Of a stretch of DNA of 64,000 bases, positions 27,443-36,152 are shown one piece after another. The position numbers were made by a program, and so were the translations under genes. This DNA is from a virus: IMG/VR virus record IMGVR_UViG_3300031371_000001, positions 36,652-100,651 of that record, one strand, 5' to 3'. Position 1 is the stretch's first letter. Each line of letters begins with the position of its first letter. Under the pieces are notes generated by a model. The model was not told where the DNA came from, did not search any database, and saw only the letters and a program-made list of their open reading frames with translations.

Positions 27443-28801
27443 CTACAGAACGCCCTTCCAAAGACCATCGGCCTCCTTGGAGCGTTCCTCCTCCTTCACG
27501 TCGGGTTCGTCCGCCCCCTTGCTTGCGCCGCGGACCTTGGAGATCCCCTCGATCGTCTTTTGCATTTCCGAGATCGTCTTGCCCTGCGCGGCGATCTTCT
27601 CGTTCATTTGCTTCATGGCGTCCGTCTCGGTTCCCCCGTCGCCTTCGTCTTCGCCCTTCAGCAACTTGATCGCATCGTTGATCGTGGACCGCTGGCCTTC
27701 CAGCTTTTCGATCATGGCGTCAACCTTGGACTTGCGCGCCTTCTCCGTGTCCTTGTCGTCGCCTTCGTCGGACTTCTTCTCGGCGTCCTTGTCTTCGGCG
27801 TCGTCGTCGGACTTCTTCTCGGCGTCCTTGTCCTTCTCGTCGTCCTTCTTCGCGTCGTCGGACTTCTTCTCGGCGTCCTTGTCCTTGCCTTCTTCGTCGC
27901 CCTTCTTCGCGCCTTCGTCCTTTTCCTTGTCCTTGTCGATCATTTCCAAAAGCCTCCCTGCCGCTTCGGCAACCGCCACATCACCTTCAGCGGCGGCCCG
28001 TTGCTTGATTGCTATTACGGCGCTCCGGAAAACCTTTCCGTCCTTGCCGAACGGATAGCGAAAGCGCGCCTTCGTTTCTTCGTTCTCTTGTCGATTGACG
28101 CCAAGAAACCACTTGGCATAGTTGGACCAGTCCGGGGGATCTCCAAGGATCTTGTTCCCGTCGTCGCCGCTGAAAGCCCAAGACGATTCACGATCGACCT
28201 TGCCACCTTCGACAAGGGATCGCGCGTGGGAATTCCCGGGGGTGTTCAACTCGGCGGCCTTCTCCGTGTCCGCCTCCTTTGCGAACAGGGTTTCAAGTTC
28301 GAAAAGAACGCCCTTCAGTTCTTCGTTGTCCCCCGCTAGTTCGGACGCCTTCTTCAGACGTTCAACGATAGGGCTTCCCGCCTTCGTCGCGTTCTCCGTC
28401 AGAATGGCGGCGACCGGATAGTCTTCAGCCTTTGCGACTTCGCCGGCCATTGCCGTTGACACGATCCAGCCGTTGCGATTCAACTTGAAGATCACGTCGT
28501 AAAGCGCATCGCGATCGCGTTCTTCGGCTTCACCGCCGATAACCCTTTCGAGAAGGATTCTGGCAAGCGCGCCTTCTTCCTGAAGAAGCTTTTTGTGAAG
28601 GTCCATTGCCTTTTCAACTTCAACGTCCGTCGCCGGTGTCGTCGTTGCTTCGGGATTCATGGCGCCTCCTGCCGCGTTCTTGACCGCTAAAAGTTCTTCT
28701 TCGTTTGCAGCGCGATCGACAATCGAAACCTCCTTCACGAACGCACGGAGGATCCGTGCGCGTGTTTCGTTCTTCTCGCGTTGTTCGATTGTCGTTGGCA
28801 T
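27443..28801 (-). CDS. Head scaffolding protein
   Basis: 452 residues. The N-terminus has VKEVSIVDRAANEEELLAVK, a phrase common at the beginning of phage head protease/scaffold genes. Residues about 205-270 contain a conserved phage block (SSWAFSGDDGNKILGDPP, WSNYAKWFLGV, FRYPFGKDGKVFRSAVIAIK). Then comes a highly charged repeat of KKSDD/KDKDAE units (about 290-355) and a coiled coil (TDAMKQMNEKIAAQGKTISE). Charged, helical proteins before the capsid gene act as scaffolds inside the prohead and are later removed by the protease encoded just upstream. Confidence 0.75.
   Translation of the reverse strand: MPTTIEQREKNETRARILRAFVKEVSIVDRAANEEELLAVKNAAGGAMNPEATTTPATDVEVEKAMDLHKKLLQEEGALARILLERVIGGEAEERDRDALYDVIFKLNRNGWIVSTAMAGEVAKAEDYPVAAILTENATKAGSPIVERLKKASELAGDNEELKGVLFELETLFAKEADTEKAAELNTPGNSHARSLVEGGKVDRESSWAFSGDDGNKILGDPPDWSNYAKWFLGVNRQENEETKARFRYPFGKDGKVFRSAVIAIKQRAAAEGDVAVAEAAGRLLEMIDKDKEKDEGAKKGDEEGKDKDAEKKSDDAKKDDEKDKDAEKKSDDDAEDKDAEKKSDEGDDKDTEKARKSKVDAMIEKLEGQRSTINDAIKLLKGEDEGDGGTETDAMKQMNEKIAAQGKTISEMQKTIEGISKVRGASKGADEPDVKEEERSKEADGLWKGVL
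27770..27890 (-). repeat. Tandem repeats coding the charged scaffold segment
   Basis: Near-identical units around GACTTCTTCTCGGCGTCCTT (plus strand), repeated at least three times, encode the KKSDD/DKDAE repeats of the scaffold protein. Such repeats change copy number easily by slippage. Confidence 0.7.
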
Positions 28802-28804
28802 TAA

Positions 28805-30106
28805 CTACCCTTGCGAAATCACCCTAACCTTACCTTTGATGGATAGCCCTGTCAACTTGCCAGTCTTCACGGCTTCCCAAACTTGATCGTCATTCACACG
28901 GATCGTCATAAGCCAAGTTCCGGCTTTGATGTTCTTTCCGTTTACGATCATGTCTGCAAGCGCAACGTAGCTTTCGACAAGTTCGAGGTCCCGCGAATAG
29001 TCCTTGTGTTGAACCCCAAGCTTGACGGTGCCTTCATAATATCCCTCCATGAAGGCGTGCGCGGCTTCCTCTATCGCTTCTTCCGAAATGATGTCGCCTT
29101 GTGAATCCGTCGTTTCAGGCTTCAGGACGATCCCCGTTATCAATCGCTTTTCAGCCTTTGCGATCGAAAGCGTCAAAGCCTTTTCGGTTTCTTCCGAACC
29201 CGATTCGGCCTCCCCCTTCATTTCTTGATCTTCCGGACGCGAGATAAGCCATTCACGGCGCCCGTCCGGGAGTTCGGCGTATTGGAAGATCCAACGACCT
29301 TTCAGAATCTTCCCGTCGAACATGAATTCCTTGAAGTGTTCGTCTTGCTTTCCAGCCGTCCAATCGAAAGCGTCAACGCGACTGATCCGCGTGTAAGCCT
29401 TCGAGGTGCCTCCCGGAGATCCGGGAGGGAATATCCTTGGACCGCTACTGCCGATCTCCATCCAAGGAAGCGCCCCTCGAATCACTCCGGGAGGCTTGCC
29501 TTCATTCTCGCCTGTTGCGACCTTGAAGTTTCCAAGGATCTTCGCGTCCGACTTCCCTTCCGCGATCTCGCGAAATGCGTTCGGCTGAAATTGGTTCCCC
29601 GGCGTGAAGCCCTCGCCGCCTTCCCAATACTTCGCGCCTTGCGGCTGAAGCCGAAAGTCCGTGTGGATCGAGATCGGATCATAGAAAGCGAGGAGGCGTC
29701 TGTCGCTTTCGTCCATTGTTTCGGGATCGATCTTCTCAATGGCACTTGCCAACGGAGCGGAATTCCCTGTTGCCGCCTTCTCAAACAGTCCCTTCCAATC
29801 CGCTTCGAGCAATTCGCCAAGCCGGGAAAGGTGGACTTCCGACACCTCGACAGGTTGCCAGCCGAAGAACCCCGACAGCTTCGTTTGTTCCTTCGACAAG
29901 CCGCGTTCGTGGACTTGAAGAACACCCTTCCCCTTGTCGCCTTCCTTGAAGTCGAGGATCCCTTCCATCGCTTTGACAACGTGCGATTCGTTCATTTCTG
30001 TTCCGCACGTCTCGCAATAGATCGCCTTGATACGTTCGTCGTGTGGCGTGCATGAAGCGCACTTCGGACAAGTGAAGAACTTTTCGACTGTCGCTTCTTC
30101 GTTCAT
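28805..30106 (-). CDS. XkdF-type prohead protease with N-terminal phosphoesterase-like region
   Basis: 433 residues from the ATG at 30106 (GAGGTAAGGCG in front, directly after the upstream stop). The C-terminal 140 residues match the XkdF putative serine protease family: RLITGIVLKPETTDSQGDII, AAHAFMEGYYEG, VQHKDYS, LVESYVALADM, VWEAVKTGKLTGLSIKG. The N-terminus has a zinc ribbon-like pair (CPKC and CETC). The middle (about 65-290) has VQVHERG, SIHTDFRLQPQG and YWEGGEGFTPG, reminiscent of the 3'-phosphoesterase (LigD PE-like) fold. The protease should mature scaffold and capsid; the role of the fused domain is unknown. Confidence 0.75.
   Translation of the reverse strand: MNEEATVEKFFTCPKCASCTPHDERIKAIYCETCGTEMNESHVVKAMEGILDFKEGDKGKGVLQVHERGLSKEQTKLSGFFGWQPVEVSEVHLSRLGELLEADWKGLFEKAATGNSAPLASAIEKIDPETMDESDRRLLAFYDPISIHTDFRLQPQGAKYWEGGEGFTPGNQFQPNAFREIAEGKSDAKILGNFKVATGENEGKPPGVIRGALPWMEIGSSGPRIFPPGSPGGTSKAYTRISRVDAFDWTAGKQDEHFKEFMFDGKILKGRWIFQYAELPDGRREWLISRPEDQEMKGEAESGSEETEKALTLSIAKAEKRLITGIVLKPETTDSQGDIISEEAIEEAAHAFMEGYYEGTVKLGVQHKDYSRDLELVESYVALADMIVNGKNIKAGTWLMTIRVNDDQVWEAVKTGKLTGLSIKGKVRVISQG
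28827..28855 (-). promoter_or_regulatory. Possible promoter in front of the scaffold gene
   Basis: Perfect TTGACA (28855-28850), 17-base spacer and a weak TAAGGT -10 (28832-28827), inside the 3' end of the protease gene and about 25 bases before the scaffold ATG. Only the -35 is strong. Confidence 0.35.
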
Positions 30107-30110
30107 CGCC

Positions 30111-30431
30111 TTACCTCGCCGCAAATTCGTCACTTTCGAGAACAGCACGCCCGATCGCTTCTTCGTTAGGTCCGCTTCGACTTTCGGGTTTGCTCCAAGC
30201 CGACACATAACCCATATCACGATCCGTTTGCGCGTTGAAGATTTCCTCCAGAGTCCACCCCGTTTCGTCCGTCTTCGCCGCCGCTTCTTCGATGATCTTC
30301 CCGTAGCGTTGCCAATTCAGATCATCGATCGCGACGAACACAAGCCGACGTTTGCTGAGGACGAGAACCCCGACAGTCTGAAAGACGTTATCGCTTACAC
30401 GCCGCGCGAAGCGGCTAACCCTAGCTTCCAT
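30111..30431 (-). CDS. Small protein between head morphogenesis and protease genes
   Basis: 106 residues with a basic N-terminus (MEARVSRFARRVSDN), a hydrophobic strand VGVLVLSKRRLVFVAID, then helices and an acidic end. Overlaps the upstream gene by 11 bases. No family recognised; possibly a head accessory or protease partner. Confidence 0.6.
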   Translation of the reverse strand: MEARVSRFARRVSDNVFQTVGVLVLSKRRLVFVAIDDLNWQRYGKIIEEAAAKTDETGWTLEEIFNAQTDRDMGYVSAWSKPESRSGPNEEAIGRAVLESDEFAAR

Positions 30432-30804
30432 TTGCGAGTTCCCCCAAATCGATCATGAGACTTGCAATGGCGTTCGGATGCTTCTTCTTCCAAGCCTCAA
30501 CGAACGACACGAGTTCTTCCAATCGAAGCGGCTGGATTTCTAGCGTGAAGGCGTCAGAAACAATCATCATGGATTCCCAAAAGCTATCGAACCCGATCTT
30601 TTCAATCTTCGCAACGTGCGGGTTGTTCGCTTCCGGTTGATACCATGCAAACCCTTTCTTCCCCATTCCGAAGGCAACAACCGGGAAACGAACGGGGTTC
30701 CCCGTTCTTCCGGTTTCTGGTTCCTTCGAGGTGAATGTCACCTCCAACCCTCCCGTCGTCCCGAACCAATTTCCAAGAACCTTCTTCGCTTCGTCTTGCG
30801 TCAT
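30421..30804 (-). CDS. Small protein of the head-gene block, unknown
   Basis: 127 residues, ATGA overlap with the giant head gene upstream. Contains VRFPVVAFGMGKKGFAWYQP and a C-terminal helix LVSFVEAWKKKHPNAIASLM. No domain recognised. Stop-start overlaps on both sides show it belongs to the head operon. Confidence 0.6.
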   Translation of the reverse strand: MTQDEAKKVLGNWFGTTGGLEVTFTSKEPETGRTGNPVRFPVVAFGMGKKGFAWYQPEANNPHVAKIEKIGFDSFWESMMIVSDAFTLEIQPLRLEELVSFVEAWKKKHPNAIASLMIDLGELANGS

Positions 30805-33800
30805 TCCGAAGAACCTATCCCCGATCCGATCTTGACTATGGATTCCGGTTTGTTCTTGAACTTGAAGAGGCTTTCGTCTTCTAGTTGCTTCAGAATCTTG
30901 ATAGCTTCTTCCTTCTCGTATTCATCGGACACATAGACACGGGACAGCTTGCCAAGATCGATCCCGTTCTCAAAGATCGTTTCGTCGCCGCCCTTAGATT
31001 CAGAAAGAGCCTTCCAAACGTTTTCAAGATCATCGGGCAACGTCTGGTTCCTCCTGATTCCTCCGTATCCTTCCGTCCAATGCTGAGTTCCGTATTTGTC
31101 GCCTTTATAGGTGTATACGTTCGAGTTGAAGGCGTCGTCAGGCTCAAACCAAATATTCCTGAAATTCTGATTCGAGTTTTGATAAGCCGGGGTCCGAACG
31201 CGACTAAAACCCATCCTTGCGCCGCCATATTGCATATCGGTTCCGGGACTCCAACCCCGTGGGATGATCCCGACGCGGAACTTTTCTTCAGTCGATAAGA
31301 ATCCTGATTTGTTCGACGCAACGTTTCGAAGGAATTCGATCCCGGTATCCCCACTATAGAAATGGTGCAAAAGCTTATGATTCTTCTTCAGCTTCTTCAC
31401 TACTGCCGGATCGATGTCGAACCGTGCCCAAACCGTTTTTCCATAACCGCCGTACCATTGCGCGATCGGCTTCGCCTTGATCGGACCCTTCGCGATCGTT
31501 TCCGCCCAATCGCGAAGCTTCTTCAACTTCGCGTTGTAATTTTCAGTAGCCCAATCGATCGAATCATAGATCGTGTCGCGATAGTATCGCTCCGCGATCG
31601 TCTTCAGCATGATATATTCAAGCTCTTTCTTTGATGCCAACGGGATCGACAAGCCGCGCTTGTCGAGTTCGGCCAAAGCGCCGGCCATGTCTTCCGGCGT
31701 GAATTGCTTAATCGATTTCGAGAACTCGATTTGAAAAAGCCTTTCGGCTGAAAAATGTTCGGCGTTCTCGCCGCCGGCGACGTATCGAATTTTAACGCCG
31801 CCCTTCAATTCGATTTCGTACCCGTTCATTACACGAGCAAGATCGCCAGTGTCTTCAATCTCCCCAAGCGGGTTCAAGTTGTATCGCTTCCAGCCGACAG
31901 GTTTAAAGGCGTTGCTTCCTTGCTGTTCGAACTTCGACAAGCCGAACTTCTTTTTCATGTTCTTGATATTGAATCGGTTCGCCCCCGTATCATACCAAGC
32001 TTTGACTTGGATCTTGTAATCCTGAAGCGCGCCATATCCCCATTTCGATTCGATCTGACGAATAAGATTCAAAGCTTGTTGAACCTGATCATATGAAAAG
32101 TTCCGACTTGCTTCCGGCACAACGGCGTCACCGAAACGATTCCGGATCTTCTTCGAGATTTCTTCGAGTTGCGACCGGAGGGAAGTAAGCTCCGGGAGTT
32201 CCGATATCGGTTGCGCGCCGGCAGTCTCGAAAAGTTTTCTTGCGATTGCGTCACCTTCAGCGGTCAAACGCATTTCAACCATGACGCCGCCTTGCTTCGG
32301 ATAAACAAGCACGGTTCCATCCCGAACGTTATCGCCGCCGACAAGCAAGCTTTTTCCCCTCCACTTCGATTCTTCGACTTGGCTTATAAATTTACTGTCG
32401 CAAGGTGTCGCAAGCCCTTTCTTCTTCAAGGCGTTCGTTTGACCCTTGATCCCCTTCGGCTTTTTGCCGATCACCTTGTCGCGTTCCTTTTGTGCCTTCT
32501 TCCAGATCCCGGACATATCGTCTCGAAGCGAGTTCTTCCGCTTCAACGCTTCCTTCAAGAACGCGGCTTCGTCAAAGTCCGGGAAGGCTTGTGCGCGTTT
32601 GGAGGAATAGGTCTTCAGAATGCTTGTAAAAGTCGCGTCGTCAAGATCGTCAACAGCCTTGAAGAATGAACGGAGTTCCTTGTTGCGAAGGTCAAGCAAC
32701 TTCAGATCACCGAATGCGCCCTTCGCGTATCCTTCAAGAACTTCATTGTATATCGGAGGGGGGAATCCGCCTCCCGCGTTCGGGCTGTAAGTCCAAGACA
32801 ATTTGTCCCGTGGAAAGAACTTGTAGAGTTGCCCTTTGTCGATCCCAAGGATCGAATCGTCCGCGAGAGTGATCAGGTTTTGCGAATGCCCGTCATGGTT
32901 CGAGATCAGCCAGTCGAAGGCGTGTTCTTTCTGGATCCCGATCATTTGATTCTTCGTCAGGTCCGCATAGTTCACGCCCTTGAAATCGCCCTTTACTCCG
33001 TTGATCCACTTGTGGACGGATCCAACCCGTCCATTGTATTCGGTAACGTAGACTTCGGCTGTCGGATGTCCCAAAGCTTCCGCCATTCGAGCGGCGGCGA
33101 CGTCACCATAAGCGCGGAATTCCTCCCCCGCATGGTATGGCTTGAACATCCATTCCGTTCCGTCATTTTCCCTGAAGAACAACTTTTGATGAACGCCGCC
33201 GGCTTCCTTGTGGAAGCTTTGCATTTTCGCAAGATCCTTGTCGAAATGGATCGGCGTCAGCTTGCCTCCCTGCGGCAATTCAAATTCCGGAGTCGGCAAC
33301 GGGACTCCGAACTCCGTTTCGGAATTGATATCGAGAGTGCAACGACAACGAAAATGAAACGGGGGAATCCCATATCCGTTTTTTGCAAGCGCCGAAGCCT
33401 CCGTCTTTGACGTCGAGGAACCGGAAGGGGTGACGCCCGTTCGTTTCTCGATCCCCTTCAAAGAATCCCAACGAATGATCCGCTTGACTTCCTCCGGGTT
33501 CTTCGTCGCAAGCGCACGATTCATGAGATCGGCGCCTTCACTTACTTGAAAGACCGTCCCCTCCAGGTTCGAGCAAACCGGGCAAGTCCGTTCGTCCATT
33601 GGGTTCGATATCGTGTAGCTTTGCGCCCCGACACGTTGAAGTCCGTTCAATGTGCCGAACGTTCTTGCAACAGTCATCGTGTTCGCCGCCAGCCCTTCGT
33701 AATATTGGGCGATCGATCCGCTCCAACCGTGCGGCACTATCGACGCCGCCGTGAAAGCGCCGGGAGCTTTGCTAAACAGGTTTTCGAGTTCGGATTGAAC

Positions 33801-34427
33801 TTTCTTCGCGCCTTCTGCCCTATCGAACCCCTCCTTGATCATTGCATCCGTCGCCGTGTTCGCGATCGTATCAGAAAGCGCCTTGTCGTAATGAACACCG
33901 ATCCAAAAGACTTGATGATCTGACAAGGTTGCAATCGCGTCTTCGTCAATGACAGAAAACGTCGGGGTTAGTGTCGCGATAGGATCCGACGCCTTTTCAC
34001 GTTCAGTCCATTCATCGGAAACCGATTCGAACTTGTGCGGCGATGGATAGGTGATATCGCGATTCCTTGGATACGTTCCAACCGCCTTCTTCAATATCGC
34101 CTCGAATCCGGCTTTGTAGGCTTCCTCCGTCGCCTTTGTATAGAAAGGTCCAAGAGTCTTCGGGAGCGTCTTGAAATGCGAATCGAAGCGATCTAGAAGC
34201 CTTGAAAGCGAAGCTTCGTCCTTCGCTTTCCCGGACGCGATCGATTTCGTCAGTTCGGAAAGCGCAACCTTCGCACGCTTGCGGAATTCACCGATCGACA
34301 CTTCGTAAAGGCGGCGCTCAATCTCGGAAAGCCGCTTCGCTTCTTCAATGACGGCCGCCTTTTGAACGATCGCGTCAAGATGGATCAGCGCCTCGAAGGT
34401 CGAAAGCGCGTGTCCGTCGCAACACAA
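30801..34427 (-). CDS. Giant Mu gpF-like minor head protein with kinase-like domain and C-terminal effector-like region
   Basis: 1208 residues, TTG start after TAGGGGGCGCCG. Residues about 240-370 are an SPP1 gp7/Mu gpF head-morphogenesis domain (SYTISNPMDERTCPVCSNLEG, IPPFHFRCRCTLDI). Residues about 410-620 look like a HipA/PI3K-type kinase fold: WMFKP (K429), RAYGDVAAARMAEALGHPTA, DWLISNHDGHSQNLI with D512, H514 and N517, and GIDKGQ (D530). The remaining 580 residues include LLHHFYSGDTG, GFLSTEEKFRVGIIPRGWSP and GTDMQYGGARMG, a C-terminal module that might be an ADP-ribosyltransferase-like or other ejected effector. gpF-type proteins enter the capsid with the portal, so the fused domains may be delivered into the host. 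Domain names beyond gpF are inference. Confidence 0.8.
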   Translation of the reverse strand: MCCDGHALSTFEALIHLDAIVQKAAVIEEAKRLSEIERRLYEVSIGEFRKRAKVALSELTKSIASGKAKDEASLSRLLDRFDSHFKTLPKTLGPFYTKATEEAYKAGFEAILKKAVGTYPRNRDITYPSPHKFESVSDEWTEREKASDPIATLTPTFSVIDEDAIATLSDHQVFWIGVHYDKALSDTIANTATDAMIKEGFDRAEGAKKVQSELENLFSKAPGAFTAASIVPHGWSGSIAQYYEGLAANTMTVARTFGTLNGLQRVGAQSYTISNPMDERTCPVCSNLEGTVFQVSEGADLMNRALATKNPEEVKRIIRWDSLKGIEKRTGVTPSGSSTSKTEASALAKNGYGIPPFHFRCRCTLDINSETEFGVPLPTPEFELPQGGKLTPIHFDKDLAKMQSFHKEAGGVHQKLFFRENDGTEWMFKPYHAGEEFRAYGDVAAARMAEALGHPTAEVYVTEYNGRVGSVHKWINGVKGDFKGVNYADLTKNQMIGIQKEHAFDWLISNHDGHSQNLITLADDSILGIDKGQLYKFFPRDKLSWTYSPNAGGGFPPPIYNEVLEGYAKGAFGDLKLLDLRNKELRSFFKAVDDLDDATFTSILKTYSSKRAQAFPDFDEAAFLKEALKRKNSLRDDMSGIWKKAQKERDKVIGKKPKGIKGQTNALKKKGLATPCDSKFISQVEESKWRGKSLLVGGDNVRDGTVLVYPKQGGVMVEMRLTAEGDAIARKLFETAGAQPISELPELTSLRSQLEEISKKIRNRFGDAVVPEASRNFSYDQVQQALNLIRQIESKWGYGALQDYKIQVKAWYDTGANRFNIKNMKKKFGLSKFEQQGSNAFKPVGWKRYNLNPLGEIEDTGDLARVMNGYEIELKGGVKIRYVAGGENAEHFSAERLFQIEFSKSIKQFTPEDMAGALAELDKRGLSIPLASKKELEYIMLKTIAERYYRDTIYDSIDWATENYNAKLKKLRDWAETIAKGPIKAKPIAQWYGGYGKTVWARFDIDPAVVKKLKKNHKLLHHFYSGDTGIEFLRNVASNKSGFLSTEEKFRVGIIPRGWSPGTDMQYGGARMGFSRVRTPAYQNSNQNFRNIWFEPDDAFNSNVYTYKGDKYGTQHWTEGYGGIRRNQTLPDDLENVWKALSESKGGDETIFENGIDLGKLSRVYVSDEYEKEEAIKILKQLEDESLFKFKNKPESIVKIGSGIGSSE

Positions 34428-34439
34428 CGGCGCCCCCTA

Positions 34440-36152
34440 TCAAGACACGTCTGAAGGATACCCGCTCGAAAGCTCCGTTTCGAGTTTCCGACGTATCCCA
34501 AGGAGGGTTTCGACCGTCGTTTGAACAACGCCGCCCTTCGATTTGACGGCTTCAACGGACTCCGGGGCAACTTGTGTCGGAACAGACATCGCCGCCTTGT
34601 TCTTGACCTTTTCGGCCATCGTGAGAGTGAAGGGGATGTCCAGAGGGAAACCCGGTTCCGGCGGCAGATCGCCAAGCGATTGATTCATAATATCTTCGAT
34701 GATCCTTCGCGCGATCCGCGGCGTCATGGCGCCGGTTTTTTCAGCCATTTGCATAACCCGGATCAAGTCTTCGTCGTTCGTGACGTTCGGACTATTCGAC
34801 TTGAAGACGTGATAAACAACTTCGAGTTGAGGCATGATCACCCGATTGATGAAACGATCGAATTCCTCCCGTTCGGGTCCGAAGACTTGTTCCTCCGCAA
34901 GCTTCCTCGAAACGTGCGCCGTCGCGCGGTTGTACTGTTCCCCTGATCCGATGAACAGCGGCGGAAGCCTCCAAGCCTGTCGGATCTTCCTTTCGTTGTT
35001 CTTCGAATAGTCTTGGAAAAGTTCATCGCTCGTTTGAACATCTTTCAACGGAACGGCGTTGATCTTTACGTTCGTGTTCTCACCTTCGATATCGCCTTCC
35101 GCTTCGACAACGACGAACCGGGAAAAGTCCTTCTTCCCTGAACGCGCCTCCGTCGTGAACTGGTTGAGACGATCGATAGTGCCTTCCGTCAGCATTCCGT
35201 TTGCGACAAGCAACAGCATTGAAGGGATATTGTTCCCCTTCAATGTCGTGTAGTTGACCTCCTCCGCGGCCCGTTCACCGAACACCGTTAGAAGTTGCGA
35301 GACGTAACGGGGCATTCCATAGGGCGATCGCGGCGAGTACAGGCGAAGGTGGATGATCTCGTTTGCGCGCTTGCTTTCGGGGAGTTCTTCCGCCGCCCTT
35401 CCGAACACGGGTTCTCCGCTGTCAAGATCGAAGACGCGCGGATCTCCGAATTCCTTGAACCAAACGCCAGTAACGCCGCCGTCCTTGCTTTGGAACTTCG
35501 GGCGAAAGCGCCTCGTGATCTTTGCCGTTCTCAATTCGTGTGAACCGTCAGGCTTCAACACGAGTCGCTTTTCCTCGACTCGAATCCGTGCCTTCGAGAG
35601 AATCCCAAGCCAAACGTCACGGGAAGCGATATGTTCGAACCCGACGATTTCCCCGCTTTCAGGATCGCGGATCACTTCAATGTAAGCGTTGCCGGTGAAT
35701 TCGAGATCACGACGAAGGCGCCGCCTGAAATCAACGAAGCTTCCTTCAAGATAAGCGTATCTATAGAAATTCACGAGACGCGCGTATTCGTCTTTTACAG
35801 GTTGCGCTTCGTCCTTCGGATTGATGGGGATGATTTGATGCCCGAACCCGTCGATATTCACTTCCATTGCTTGCACGCATTCGGAAAGCGTTCCGGAGTA
35901 TTCGCCAAGCTCCGACAAGAATTCGAAATCGAGCGGACGACGAATCAACCTCCCGTCTCGAAGGTACGTTTCAAGCGCCGAATCTTCGTCTGCGATCTTT
36001 TTACTCGAAGCGCCGCCTTCGCCCGTCACGTCTTCACCTTCAATCGTGAAAACCTTTAGCCGGGGAACTACCTTCGCAAGCTTCGCGCGCCGTTCTTCTT
36101 CGAGACGATCCGCGCGCCCGCTATCGACAACGCCTTTTTCCGTGTCCGTCAT
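34440..36152 (-). CDS. Portal protein
   Basis: 570 residues. Portal features: DFEFLSELGEYSGTLSECVQ, LEFTGNAYIEVIRDPESGEI, IIHLRLYSPRSPYGMPRYVS, then a long helical stem/crown region and AWRLPPLFIGSGEQYNRATA. The family forms the dodecameric channel for DNA entry and exit. Position between large terminase (ATGA overlap) and gpF-like gene is canonical. Confidence 0.9.
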   Translation of the reverse strand: MTDTEKGVVDSGRADRLEEERRAKLAKVVPRLKVFTIEGEDVTGEGGASSKKIADEDSALETYLRDGRLIRRPLDFEFLSELGEYSGTLSECVQAMEVNIDGFGHQIIPINPKDEAQPVKDEYARLVNFYRYAYLEGSFVDFRRRLRRDLEFTGNAYIEVIRDPESGEIVGFEHIASRDVWLGILSKARIRVEEKRLVLKPDGSHELRTAKITRRFRPKFQSKDGGVTGVWFKEFGDPRVFDLDSGEPVFGRAAEELPESKRANEIIHLRLYSPRSPYGMPRYVSQLLTVFGERAAEEVNYTTLKGNNIPSMLLLVANGMLTEGTIDRLNQFTTEARSGKKDFSRFVVVEAEGDIEGENTNVKINAVPLKDVQTSDELFQDYSKNNERKIRQAWRLPPLFIGSGEQYNRATAHVSRKLAEEQVFGPEREEFDRFINRVIMPQLEVVYHVFKSNSPNVTNDEDLIRVMQMAEKTGAMTPRIARRIIEDIMNQSLGDLPPEPGFPLDIPFTLTMAEKVKNKAAMSVPTQVAPESVEAVKSKGGVVQTTVETLLGIRRKLETELSSGYPSDVS

